17,482 nt of DNA, taken from positions 1 through 17,482 of the forward strand of contig CAYTRS010000012.1 in NCBI GenBank assembly GCA_964440305.1. Direction: 5' to 3'. A program made the position numbers and the translations under genes. The notes beneath the pieces are model-generated. The model was not told the origin of the DNA. It worked only from the letters and a program-made list of their open reading frames with translations, and ran no database searches. Positions 1 through 7,805 of this stretch are shown here, one piece after another (position 1 is the first letter of the stretch; every line of letters starts with the position of its first letter). The stretch comes from CAYTRS01 sp964440305 (GTDB taxonomy: Bacteria; Patescibacteriota; Minisyncoccia; Moranbacterales; JAKLHP01).

Positions 1-1
1 T

Positions 2-1177
2 GAGTATGTTGAAAAACTTCTCGGTGAAAAAATATCCCAAAAAGATATTTCAAAAATATTAAATTTGCTTGAAATAAAGACCAAAACAAGGGGAAAGGTT
101 TTGGAATGCGAAATTCCGACTTTCAGACTTGATCTTGAAACTCAGGAAGATTTGATTGAAGAAATTGGAAGAATTTATGGTTATGAAAACATAAGGTCGC
201 AAATTCCCATGGTTCCGCTTCAAAGTCCGAAAATTTCAAATCCAAATAAGTTTGAAAGATTGGTAAAAGATATTTTGGTTGGAAATGGCTTTTCAGAATT
301 GTATAATTACTCTTTTTACAGCAAAATGGATGCAGGTCTTTCTGATATGACCGGAATAAAACACCTGGAACTGGCCAATCCGATGAATCCGGATCAGGAT
401 CTTCTAAGAACAAGCCTTATTCCAAATATACTCAAAAACATACGCGACAACATTAATGAATTTGAAAAAATGGCTGTTTTTGAGGCGGGAAAAGTTTATT
501 GGCCGAATGGCGGTGTTCTTCCGGAAGAAAAAACCATGCTTATAGGGGCAACAACGACTCGCAAAAGAAGTAAGAAAGAAAAAGAACGAGAAAATGCAAA
601 AAGCTTTTATGAAATTAAGGGACAGGTAAGTTCGTTGCTTAAGAGAGTTGGAATAGCGAATTTTTATTATGATGATTTTGAAGCTGTTCCCAGAAGAACC
701 CCGATATCTCTTTGGCACGGAGGAAGATTTGCAGAAATAAAAATTGAAGAAAGTGGAGAATCCTTTGGTTGCGTGGGAGAAATAAATCCAATTATTCTTG
801 TTAATTTTGGAATTCATGAAAGAGTGGCAATGTTTGAGTTTGAAATGGATAAGCTTTTGGAAATCTCAAGAGAGGAGCTGGAATTTGTTCCTCTTCAAAA
901 ATATCCCATTTCAATCAGGGATATTTCCATGGTTTCGGATGACGCTGATGTGAGAGTTGATGATATTTTGCGCACAATTCAAAAATCAGGAGGAGAGATT
1001 GTTTTGGATGTTGATTTGTTTGATATTTTTGATTTTGAAGACGGGACAACAAGTTATGCTTTTCATATAATTTTCGGTTCAAATAAAAAAACGCTGGAAG
1101 GTGCTGAAATTGATGATTTTATGAAAAAGATAAGAGAGAACCTCGAAAGGGAATGGAAAATGAAAGTGAGAGAGTAG
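2..1177 (+). CDS. pheT: Phenylalanyl-tRNA synthetase beta subunit, 3' part (5' end outside window)
   Basis: Beta chain of the alpha2/beta2 enzyme that charges tRNA-Phe in the cytoplasm. The frame is already open at base 2, so the gene starts upstream; 391 residues are visible. They begin in a B5-type DNA-binding fold (EYVEKLLGEKI, then a TFRLDL..DLIEEIGRIYGYENI stretch typical of PheT), continue through the catalytic-like core, and end in a ferredoxin-fold anticodon-binding domain (about the last 95 residues, from LQKYPISIRDIS to the terminal EWKMKVRE). A TTG at 65 is internal, not a start. The stop is TAG. The gene normally follows pheS, which would lie left of the window. A small ORF follows 39 bases downstream. 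The family call is very secure. Confidence 0.96.
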   Translation, partial: EYVEKLLGEKISQKDISKILNLLEIKTKTRGKVLECEIPTFRLDLETQEDLIEEIGRIYGYENIRSQIPMVPLQSPKISNPNKFERLVKDILVGNGFSELYNYSFYSKMDAGLSDMTGIKHLELANPMNPDQDLLRTSLIPNILKNIRDNINEFEKMAVFEAGKVYWPNGGVLPEEKTMLIGATTTRKRSKKEKERENAKSFYEIKGQVSSLLKRVGIANFYYDDFEAVPRRTPISLWHGGRFAEIKIEESGESFGCVGEINPIILVNFGIHERVAMFEFEMDKLLEISREELEFVPLQKYPISIRDISMVSDDADVRVDDILRTIQKSGGEIVLDVDLFDIFDFEDGTTSYAFHIIFGSNKKTLEGAEIDDFMKKIRENLEREWKMKVRE

Positions 1178-1216
1178 TTTTTTTAAAGGATCTTTAACAG
1201 AAAAAGGAGGAGAAAA

Positions 1217-1531
1217 ATGAGAGGGGAAAAAATAGTTTTGGAGGAAGATGGTTTAGAAAGATTGCAAACAAAAAATCTTGGAGGAGAAATAGTGATTACG
1301 AGAATTTTGAGAAGAAATTCAGATTCTCCGATGGTCAGAGTGAAGAAATATAATTGCAGATTTTACCAAGAAATATGCCTTGAATATGCATGCAGGAGGA
1401 ATTGGCACAATTTTTCCTGTTGCAGTTGTCTTCACAAGAATGAGGATGAGAATGAGAAGGAAATTTGCTTTATTAAACATCAAAGGCCTTCAAAAAGAGC
1501 TCAATGGTCAGCGCTATACAGCTTCTCTTAA
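1217..1531 (+). CDS. Small hypothetical ORF, possibly frameshifted
   Basis: A 104-residue ORF not recognised as any family. It has a strong Shine-Dalgarno (AAAGGAGG, a few bases before the ATG) and its TAA lies just before a strong terminator, so its boundaries look like those of a real last gene of the pheT transcript. The first 40 or so residues (MRGEKIVLEEDGLERLQ...) look normal. From about 1340 the frame becomes Cys/Trp/His-rich and unconvincing, while the frame starting at 1350 reads more naturally (IIADFTKKYALNMHAGGIGT). That second frame has a TGA at 1341 and no stop until 1601, beyond the terminator. Either this is a poorly conserved small gene or a frameshifted remnant. No function can be offered. 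Confidence 0.35.
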   Translation: MRGEKIVLEEDGLERLQTKNLGGEIVITRILRRNSDSPMVRVKKYNCRFYQEICLEYACRRNWHNFSCCSCLHKNEDENEKEICFIKHQRPSKRAQWSALYSFS

Positions 1532-1536
1532 AATAA

Positions 1537-1595
1537 AAAAGCCCTTGATTTTAATTGTAAACACAATTAATCAGGGGCTTTTATTTATTTTTTGT
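1537..1595 (+). terminator. Rho-independent terminator after pheT and the small ORF
   Basis: Left arm 1537-1558 pairs with right arm 1563-1584 around a 4-base loop. The stem is about 22 bp with one G-U wobble (AAAGCCCTTGATT against AATCAGGGGCTTT), followed by a T-rich tract (TTTATTTATTTTTTG). The A-run before the stem could let it also work on the other strand, but no minus-strand gene is nearby. Confidence 0.9.
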
Positions 1596-1679
1596 TTGTG
1601 ATATTATTCTTTGAATGAAATAGATAAGAGTTCTTTGAGAAATTAATATATAAATTAGATAAGTAAATGGAGGGTTGCC

Positions 1680-2990
1680 ATGAAAGAATATTTCTGGTTT
1701 ATTTTGCGATTTGTTTCAGATCCTGATTTTCAAGAGAAACAGGAATGGGTTAAATGGATAACGAAAAAAGCTTCCATTATAAGCCCAAATACCTGGACTC
1801 TAAGCAGGGTTCCCGGGGTAATTATTGTCATTGCCTTTAAGTTTGTAAATCCCTACCTCGAGCTTGTTGCTTATATATTTTTTTGCCTCACTGATTGGTT
1901 TGACGGAAAAGTAGCAAGACATTTGGGAATAAGCACAAAAAAGGGAGCTGTTCTTGATGGATTGATAGATAGAATGTATATACTTCCAATACTGGCTTAT
2001 TGGGGAAGCGTTTTTATCGGCTACACAGAGTTTGTCATATTGTTTCTTGTTGAATTTCCCGCATACTTGATTTTATATATAGTCAGAAAGTCGAGAGGAG
2101 ACGAAAATAAAGACATATACGAACATACGAAATTAAGTAAAATAAAATTTGGAAATCAGATTGCGCTTGGATTCGTCTTATGGATAGCTATAAATCTGTT
2201 TCCAAATTGGAAATGGTGGCCGTTGTGGATTGGATTATGGACAAATATAATCATTGGACTGTGTATTTTGTCTGTGGCATATAAGATAAGTAAAAACACT
2301 ATTCGCTTTTGGGCGGATAGCATCACTGTTGGAAATGTTATTTGTGGGATTGTGGCAATTTATTTTGCTGATAAAGACATTACAATGTCCTCTGCTCTTA
2401 TTATTATAGCGGCAGTACTTGACATACTGGACGGCCTGGCAGCGAGAACTATTTCCTTAAAATACGGCTTGTCATCATCAAAATGGGGCAGCCTTAAAGA
2501 CAGTATGGCGGATTTTGTTTCTTTTGGAATAGCTCCGGCCTGGCTAGTTTATATCAACGGGATTGGCGCGCCAATTGCCATAGGATACGCATTAGCAACG
2601 CTAACTAGGCTCGTTCACTATATGATCGGGAAAAAAAATGCGTGCGGGGAGAGGAGCGATATTTTCTGCGGACTTCCTTGTCCGGCCGCGGCCGTAATGC
2701 TTTGCAGCGTGTTTGTTTTTAAAAATCAGGTTCCTATCTGCTGGTTCAATGCGATAATAATAGTATGCACAGTACTGCAAATATCATTTATGTTTTTCGA
2801 CTTGAAATGGTATCATTTCAAAAATTATATCCGACTGCCAAAGCCACTTGTTATTATGCCTCCTGCGGCATTCACGGTTTCAGTTTCAATGGGAAAAACC
2901 TGGGAAGGAATAGCAACCTTATCAATAATGTATTTGATTCTTTTTTTTAAACCCGTAGCTAATATCATTTGGCACTGGGAGAGAAAATGA
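1680..2990 (+). CDS. Tandem CDP-alcohol phosphatidyltransferase (two catalytic domains in one chain)
   Basis: Integral membrane enzyme of 436 residues. The family transfers a CDP-activated lipid moiety to a small alcohol (glycerol-3-phosphate, serine, inositol) to build phospholipid head groups. Two complete catalytic motifs are visible. Domain 1 has D72, D75-G76, A79-R80, G89, D93, D97 with the usual 8 residues between AR and G. Domain 2 has D248, D251-G252, A255-R256, G270, D274, D278 with 13 residues between AR and G, a 5-residue insertion. Domain 2 resembles phosphatidylserine synthase (NVICGI upstream, DSMADFVSFGIAPA downstream); domain 1 resembles the PgsA side of the superfamily. Single-domain members are usually about 180-250 residues, so the length fits a fusion. 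ATG 1680 is chosen for the GGAGGG 6 bases upstream. It is a monocistronic unit between terminators. The only TGA stop in the window ends it. Substrates are undetermined. Confidence 0.88.
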   Translation: MKEYFWFILRFVSDPDFQEKQEWVKWITKKASIISPNTWTLSRVPGVIIVIAFKFVNPYLELVAYIFFCLTDWFDGKVARHLGISTKKGAVLDGLIDRMYILPILAYWGSVFIGYTEFVILFLVEFPAYLILYIVRKSRGDENKDIYEHTKLSKIKFGNQIALGFVLWIAINLFPNWKWWPLWIGLWTNIIIGLCILSVAYKISKNTIRFWADSITVGNVICGIVAIYFADKDITMSSALIIIAAVLDILDGLAARTISLKYGLSSSKWGSLKDSMADFVSFGIAPAWLVYINGIGAPIAIGYALATLTRLVHYMIGKKNACGERSDIFCGLPCPAAAVMLCSVFVFKNQVPICWFNAIIIVCTVLQISFMFFDLKWYHFKNYIRLPKPLVIMPPAAFTVSVSMGKTWEGIATLSIMYLILFFKPVANIIWHWERK

Positions 2991-2997
2991 TTATTTT

Positions 2998-3037
2998 AAA
3001 AAGGGTAGTCGCACATTGACTGCCCTTTCTTTTATTT
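2998..3037 (+). terminator. Rho-independent terminator
   Basis: AAAGGGTAGTC (to 3010) pairs with GACTGCCCTTT (3018-3028) around a 7-base loop with one G-U wobble, followed by a T-rich tract. It sits 8 bases after the phosphatidyltransferase stop. Confidence 0.85.
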
Positions 3038-3123
3038 AATAGCAGGGTTATGCTAATCTGTAATAAAGATTGGCATATATGCACCAATTAACTAAATTTA
3101 AAAAAATTTAAAGATGTATTTTT

Positions 3124-3129
3124 TATAAT
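3124..3129 (+). promoter_or_regulatory. -10 element for tRNA-Arg
   Basis: A perfect TATAAT lies 12 bases before the mature tRNA 5' end, which allows a very short leader. Nothing like a -35 consensus sits 17 bases upstream (a run of A), so only the -10 box is supported. Confidence 0.55.
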
Positions 3130-3141
3130 TTAATAAACATT

Positions 3142-3214
3142 GCCCTTGTAGCTCAGTGGATAGAGCGTCGGTTTCCGGAACCGAAGATCAGAGGTCCGAT
3201 TCCTCTCAAGGGCA
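3142..3214 (+). tRNA. tRNA-Arg (anticodon CCG)
   Basis: The cloverleaf was folded by eye: acceptor GCCCTTG/CAAGGGC; D stem GCTC/GAGC with GG in the loop; anticodon stem TCGGT/ACCGA with loop TTCCGGA, so the anticodon is CCG at 3175-3177 (reads CGG); 5-base variable loop; T stem AGAGG/CCTCT; discriminator A at 3214. The 3' CCA is not encoded (CAA follows) and must be added by a nucleotidyltransferase. The T loop reads TCCGATT, with C where nearly all elongator tRNAs have T at position 55 (the pseudouridine site). Confidence 0.95.
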
Positions 3215-3323
3215 CAATTTGATTCGATCCTCCTTAAATCTCACCTCTAGGTGCCAGCGGTTTTTTGTTGAAAATAAAAAAGATTTAAAAAAATATTTAA
3301 TGTATAAATTATATTATAAACCC

Positions 3324-3353
3324 TTGACAAAAATAAACATTATGTGTTAATCT
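3324..3353 (+). promoter_or_regulatory. Promoter of the sigma-region-4/HARE gene
   Basis: A perfect -35 TTGACA at 3324-3329 and a weak -10 TAATCT at 3348-3353 (18-base spacer), preceded by TGTG like an extended -10. Initiation would fall near 3360. That argues for ATG 3386 as the start and against the in-frame GTG at 3344. Confidence 0.55.
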
Positions 3354-3385
3354 TACTTGAACGAAAAAAACATAATTCAGGTAAA

Positions 3386-4602
3386 ATGACCGCCTTAGAA
3401 AATCAAAAAAATCATAATCAAAAAAATGGCATCTCCGCCATTTTTTTACCCAGGGAAGCTGACAAAATAATTTCCGCTGTTTCAGCGCGTTCCCAAAAAA
3501 TGCTCAAAATGAGGTATGGAATAGGAGAAAAAGAAGCACGAACCTTAGAAGAAATAGGAAAAAAGTACGGGATTTCAAGGGAAAGAGTCAGGCAGATTAT
3601 CAATGAATCAATCAAAAAGCTGAAAAAATCAGATGTGAAAAATATCTCAAAGAAATTATCAGACAAGATATATTTTACTATAAAAGATAGAAATGGTATA
3701 ATCAGGGAAGAGGAGATATTTTCAATTGTTTCGAAAGAGGGGGATAGGGGAATAGTAAGGCTCTTTTTGGAACTAGCGGAGGATATTCTTCCAATCAAGG
3801 AACATTCAGAAATTGAAAAATCATGGTTTCTTTCAGGTTTTGATTTTAATTTTTGGAAAAATTTGAAAAGCGAGGCAATAGCAATTCTTAAAGAATTCGA
3901 NNNNNNNNNNNNNNNNNNNNNNNNNNNNNNNNNNNNNNNNNNNNNNNNNNNNNNNNNNNNNNNNNNNNNNNNNNNNNNNNNNNNNNNNNNNNNNNNNNNN
4001 TTAATTTTTGGAAAAATTTGAAAAGCGAGGCAATAGCAATTCTTAAAGAATTCGAGGAGCCGATAAATAGGGATGACTTCGCCGAAAAGATTGCTAGAAA
4101 ATATCCCCAACTTGAACAAACAGAAGTTTTCAACCTCCTGCTTCCTTCAAAGGAAATTAAGGAAAATAGTTTTGGAAAATGGGGAGTTTCAAGCTCCAAA
4201 ATGATAAATCCTAAGGGAACAAGAGAAAAAATTTATTTAGTTTTTAAAGAAACTGGTAAGCCGCTTCATTTCAGGGAAATTACAAAAATAATAGATGAAA
4301 AATTACCCGGAAAAAGGAAAACTCATCCTCAAACCGTGCATAATGAACTAATAAAAGATGAACGTTTTGTTCTGGTTGGAAGAGGTACATATGCCCTTTC
4401 TGAGTGGGGATATAAAAAAGGAACTGTAAAGGAAATTTTGGAAAATATACTGAAAGAAAATGTAAATCCGATGGAAAAAGAAGAGATAGTTTCAAAAGTC
4501 TTAAAATTAAAAAAGGTAAAAAAAGCCACTATCAATATAAATTTAAACAACTTCTTTGAAAAAATCGGAAAAAACAGCTATACATTTAAAAAACATAGCT
4601 AA
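3386..4602 (+). CDS. Sigma-70 region 4 plus HARE-HTH protein (one gene interrupted by an assembly gap)
   Basis: Predicted nucleoid- or RNA-polymerase-associated DNA-binding protein. Removing the N-gap and one copy of the duplicated 55 bases gives one in-frame protein of 353 residues. Residues about 40-81 are a sigma region 4.2 helix-turn-helix (RYGIGEKEARTLEEIGKKYG, then ISRERVRQI). No region 2 or 3 is present, so it is not a complete sigma factor. Residues about 223-290 are a HARE-HTH domain (GKPLHFREITKII ... RFVLVGRGTYALSEWG), the fold also found in the Firmicute RNA polymerase delta subunit. A further winged-helix-like stretch ends the protein. Sigma-region-4/HARE fusions are a known bacterial architecture; the regulon is unknown. 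ATG 3386 is preferred to GTG 3344 because of the promoter. An alternative annotation as RNA polymerase delta or sigma-70 family protein would describe only half of it. Confidence 0.85.
3846..4055. other. Scaffold gap of 100 N flanked by an exact 55-base duplication
   Basis: Positions 3901-4000 are N. Bases 3846-3900 recur exactly at 4001-4055, each copy ending or starting at the gap edge, and both copies are in the same codon phase (both translate as NFWKNLKSEAIAILKEF). This is what an unmerged contig overlap looks like. The true locus probably lacks the N run and one copy. Confidence 0.9.
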
Positions 4603-4673
4603 AAACAGGGTTGTTTTAATTAAAAGAGACCTGCGTAATTCAACGAAATTAAGCACAAGATAAATAAAATAAA

Positions 4674-5957
4674 ATGGAATTGATCTTAGCTACCTTTAGA
4701 GATACTGCGCAAACCTTTCCAGTAATATGGAAAATTTTTTCCTACACTTGGTTTCTTATTCTTCCCAAGGCTTTTTATGAGCTTTTTATATTCCTTTGGA
4801 TGAAGCACATCCAAAGGGCTTATTTATTTTCCCTTAATTTCTCAGTTTTAGAGCTTATTCCTCCCAGAAATATCGAAAAAAGCCCGAAATTGATGGAATC
4901 TTTTTATAATGCCCTTTCTGGAACAGACAAGGGCTTCAGCGCCCACGAAAAATACATCGCCGGCCTTTTACCGACCCTCTTTTCTCTTGAGCTAGTAAGT
5001 GAAGAAGGTAAAATCCATTTTTATATCAGAACCATCAAGGATTTTAGAAATTTAGTTGAGGCGAATTTATATGCCCAATATCCCGACATGGAAATAAATG
5101 AAGTTGAAGATTATACAAAAAAATTTCCCAAAATACTTCCCAATAGCGAATGGGAACTCTGGGGAACAGACATCGAGCCCACCAAGAAGGATGTATATCC
5201 AATATTGACCTACCAGTATTTCAAAGAGGACGTTACGGGAAAAATGATAGATCCCCTGGCCTCTGTTTTGGAATATCTTGGCAAGGTAGGAAAAGACCAG
5301 CATGTTTGGATACAATTTTTAATAGCTCCGGATCCTCCTGACTGGAGCAAAAAAGAAGCAAAAGCGGTGCGCGATGAGGTGTTAGGCGTAAAAAAACCGG
5401 AAGAATTTTCAAAGAGAATAGCTTCTGATTTTATGGACGTCATCAGTAATATCTTCTCGGGAATATTCGGAGAGCCTGAATTCAAAACTGAAGCAAAAAC
5501 CCAGCAACAGAGCTTGTCTATTGAAGCCCCGCTTACCACCCAGGAAAAATTTGCTCTTCAAGCCATGGAGGAAAATGCCGGAAAAAGTTTTTTTAGGACA
5601 AAGCTGCGGTATATTTATCTTGGAAAAAAGGAAAAATTTAACCAAGATAAGACATGGTCTATTTCCGCTTTTTTTGGCGCTTTTAAGCAGTTTGCTGACA
5701 TGAATCTCAACGGATTTAAGCCCAATAACGATTCTAAAACCTATTCCCTATATATTGCTACCCAGCCAAGAATGAGATATAGGCAAAGAAAAATATATAA
5801 AAGATATTTAGATCGCGATCCTGAGGGCGTAAATATGCACATGAGCACTGCCGAACTTGCCACTATTTTTCATTTTCCAGATATGTCTATCGTCGCCCCC
5901 TCAGTTCCAAGAGTAGAAGCCAGGAGGGGTGCCGCGCCGTCCAATCTGCCGATTTAA
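4674..5957 (+). CDS. Conserved membrane-anchored protein of unknown function, partner of the downstream ATPase
   Basis: 427 residues. A hydrophobic aromatic-rich segment at about residues 17-43 should cross or dip into the membrane; the remaining roughly 380 residues are soluble and mixed alpha/beta in character, with no catalytic motif that I recognise. The C-terminal region (STAELATIFHFPD ... RVEARRGAAPSNLPI) resembles the tail of proteins that travel with TraG/VirD4-like ATPases in Patescibacteria; I believe this is the family annotated with a DUF8128 domain, but that name is from memory. The ATPase at 6038 has no membrane segment of its own, so this protein is a plausible membrane anchor or receptor for it (inference). 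No Shine-Dalgarno precedes ATG 4674; an A-rich leader does. The gap to the ATPase is 80 bases of heptad repeat. Confidence 0.8.
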   Translation: MELILATFRDTAQTFPVIWKIFSYTWFLILPKAFYELFIFLWMKHIQRAYLFSLNFSVLELIPPRNIEKSPKLMESFYNALSGTDKGFSAHEKYIAGLLPTLFSLELVSEEGKIHFYIRTIKDFRNLVEANLYAQYPDMEINEVEDYTKKFPKILPNSEWELWGTDIEPTKKDVYPILTYQYFKEDVTGKMIDPLASVLEYLGKVGKDQHVWIQFLIAPDPPDWSKKEAKAVRDEVLGVKKPEEFSKRIASDFMDVISNIFSGIFGEPEFKTEAKTQQQSLSIEAPLTTQEKFALQAMEENAGKSFFRTKLRYIYLGKKEKFNQDKTWSISAFFGAFKQFADMNLNGFKPNNDSKTYSLYIATQPRMRYRQRKIYKRYLDRDPEGVNMHMSTAELATIFHFPDMSIVAPSVPRVEARRGAAPSNLPI

Positions 5958-5958
5958 C

Positions 5959-6037
5959 AAAGTAAAAAGGTAAAAGTAAAAAATAAAAAGTAATATCTCC
6001 TTGTTTTTTACTTTTGACTTTTAATTTTTGACTTTTT
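5959..6037. repeat. Inverted heptad-repeat spacer
   Basis: An A-rich arm (from 5961: AGTAAAA AGGTAAA, then AGTAAAA AATAAAA) and a T-rich arm (6010-6037: ACTTTTG ACTTTTA, then ATTTTTG ACTTTTT) are imperfect reverse complements around a short centre (TATCTCCTTG). Units are 7 bases. The T-rich arm ends on the base before the ATPase ATG, leaving no Shine-Dalgarno. Confidence 0.75.
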
Positions 6038-7801
6038 ATGTCCGATATCGCGTTTTTTGCAAAAACAAATTTTAGAAACCAAGAAAGAATTTTTGGAATA
6101 AAAACCGACGATCGCCGCCGGCATATTTATGTAATTGGAAAAACTGGAATGGGAAAAACCAATCTTCTGGAGCATTTGGCTATTCAAGATATCCAAAATG
6201 ACAGAGGAGTGTGTTTTGTTGATCCCCATGGAGACACGGCAGAAAAACTGATAAAAGCCATACCTTCCCATCGCATAAATGACGTCATATACTTCAACCC
6301 GGCTGATCAGGATTATCCCATCGCTTTTAATGTAATGGAGAAAGTGGATCCCGCCTACCGCCATCTTATTGCTTCGGGATTGGTCGGTGTTTTCAAAAAA
6401 ATATGGGCCGATTCCTGGGGGCCAAGGTTGGAATATATTCTGCGGAATGCCATTCTGGGGCTTTTGGAATATCCCGGTGCGACGCTTCTGGGAGTGACAA
6501 GAATATTGGTGGATAAAAAATACAGGAATCGGGTAGTGGAGAAGATAACTGATCCGGTGGTAAAATCCTTCTGGGTGGATGAATTTTCGAAATGGAACGA
6601 AAGAGTGCTTCAAGAAGTAATTTCTCCGATTCAAAACAAGGTCGGCCAGTTCCTTTCCAGCTCGCTTATTAGAAATATCGTCGGACAGACGAAGTCTTCT
6701 TTCGACATCAGGGAGATTATGGATAATAAAAAAATACTGATTTTAAACCTTTCCAAAGGAAGGATTGGGGAAGACAATAGTGCACTTATCGGAGCAATGA
6801 TGATTACCAAAATACAACTGGCCGCAATGGCCCGCGTGGACATGCCGGAAAATGAGAGAAACGATTTTTATCTTTATGTGGATGAATTTCAGAACTTTGC
6901 TACCGAATCTTTCGCTAATATATTGTCAGAGGCAAGAAAATACCGGTTGAATTTGACGCTGGCAAACCAATATATCACTCAAGTAGAAGAAAGAGTCAGA
7001 GACGCGATTTTTGGGAACGCTGGAACGATTATTTCCTTCCGAGTAGGAGCAATGGATTCCGAATTTCTGGAAAAAGAATTTTTCCCTATTTTTACCGCCA
7101 ATGACTTGGTTAATTTGCCCAAATTCCACGTTTATTTGAAATTGATGATTGACGGAATAGCCGGAGACGCTTTCTCCGCTTCAACCCTTCCCCCGATAAG
7201 CCTTGATAATACGAAGCAAAACGGAGAAAAGGTGATTAAGGTTACCCGGGAGCGCTATACTGCAAATAGAGCGGAAGTCGAAGAAAAAATTGCCCGCTGG
7301 AGCGGAGTAATAATTGCAAAAGAAGAAGAGGAAATGGAAGAAGGCAAGCCGCAAAAAATAGAAACTCAGAAAAAAAACATTTCAGAAAAAAAAGATTACC
7401 TGACTGCAAATAATTCTTTTCAGGAAGAAAAGAACACTAACCATGCTCCGACTGAAAAAACAATATTCGATTCTGTTTGTGATAGTTGCGGAATAGCGAT
7501 AAAAATTCCTTTTAAACCGGATGGAAAAAGGCCGACTTTCTGCAAGGAATGCTTCAAAGATTATCAAAGACTAATGGCTAAGGGCAGAGATAAAAGAGAG
7601 TTGGTGGAAAAAATTCCCGCCAAAAATATTCCCAAAAAGGATGAGAATAAGAGTATAGAGCCCAAATTTTTCATTTCCAAAGAAAAACCGCTCAATTTGA
7701 GCCAGATAAAGCATATTGCCCCCAAAAAATTTAAAGCTCAGAGAAAAAACGTAAATTTAGAGGAAGTACGAAAATTAATCAATCAAAGTAAGGATAATTA
7801 A
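6038..7801 (+). CDS. VirD4/TraG-HerA-type P-loop ATPase with C-terminal zinc ribbon
   Basis: 587-residue ATPase of the FtsK/HerA superfamily, whose VirD4/TraG branch pumps DNA or nucleoprotein through membranes as hexamers. Walker A is GKTGMGKT at residues 34-41; a VDPHGD strand follows at 61-66; Walker B is YLYVDEFQNF around D282-E283; a TLANQY sensor-like motif lies at 307-312. After about residue 400 comes a charged, low-complexity linker, then a CxxC...CxxC zinc ribbon (C481, C484, C502, C505) and a Lys-rich tail. There is no transmembrane segment, unlike VirD4 proper; the gene before it encodes one. No relaxase, VirB4, pilin or other conjugation gene is in the window, so a chromosomal housekeeping or DNA-uptake role is as likely as conjugation. 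Two small genes follow, the first only 4 bases away. The substrate is unknown. Confidence 0.85.
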   Translation: MSDIAFFAKTNFRNQERIFGIKTDDRRRHIYVIGKTGMGKTNLLEHLAIQDIQNDRGVCFVDPHGDTAEKLIKAIPSHRINDVIYFNPADQDYPIAFNVMEKVDPAYRHLIASGLVGVFKKIWADSWGPRLEYILRNAILGLLEYPGATLLGVTRILVDKKYRNRVVEKITDPVVKSFWVDEFSKWNERVLQEVISPIQNKVGQFLSSSLIRNIVGQTKSSFDIREIMDNKKILILNLSKGRIGEDNSALIGAMMITKIQLAAMARVDMPENERNDFYLYVDEFQNFATESFANILSEARKYRLNLTLANQYITQVEERVRDAIFGNAGTIISFRVGAMDSEFLEKEFFPIFTANDLVNLPKFHVYLKLMIDGIAGDAFSASTLPPISLDNTKQNGEKVIKVTRERYTANRAEVEEKIARWSGVIIAKEEEEMEEGKPQKIETQKKNISEKKDYLTANNSFQEEKNTNHAPTEKTIFDSVCDSCGIAIKIPFKPDGKRPTFCKECFKDYQRLMAKGRDKRELVEKIPAKNIPKKDENKSIEPKFFISKEKPLNLSQIKHIAPKKFKAQRKNVNLEEVRKLINQSKDN

Positions 7802-7805
7802 GCCT

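Noticed and set aside
2988..2999. Alternative genetic code with TGA as Gly (as in Gracilibacteria/SR1)
   Set aside because: All recognisable proteins are full length without in-frame TGA, and one gene uses TGA as its stop, so standard bacterial code 11 fits.
3344..3385. GTG start 14 codons upstream for the sigma-4/HARE gene
   Set aside because: It lies inside the predicted promoter, before the expected transcription start; ATG 3386 fits better.
3846..4055. A true 55-bp tandem duplication inside the sigma-4/HARE gene
   Set aside because: Both copies end exactly at the edges of a round 100-N gap, and collapsing them restores one normal reading frame; an unmerged overlap is simpler.
6008..6634. 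Long minus-strand ORFs opposite the ATPase, pheT, corA, cysS and other genes
   Set aside because: They are antisense shadows of secure genes, rich in Phe, Ser and His, without ribosome binding sites or recognisable domains.
6038..7801. Conjugative element or plasmid transfer region
   Set aside because: Only a coupling-protein-like ATPase is present; no relaxase, VirB4, pilin, integrase or attachment repeats, and the flanking genes are housekeeping.
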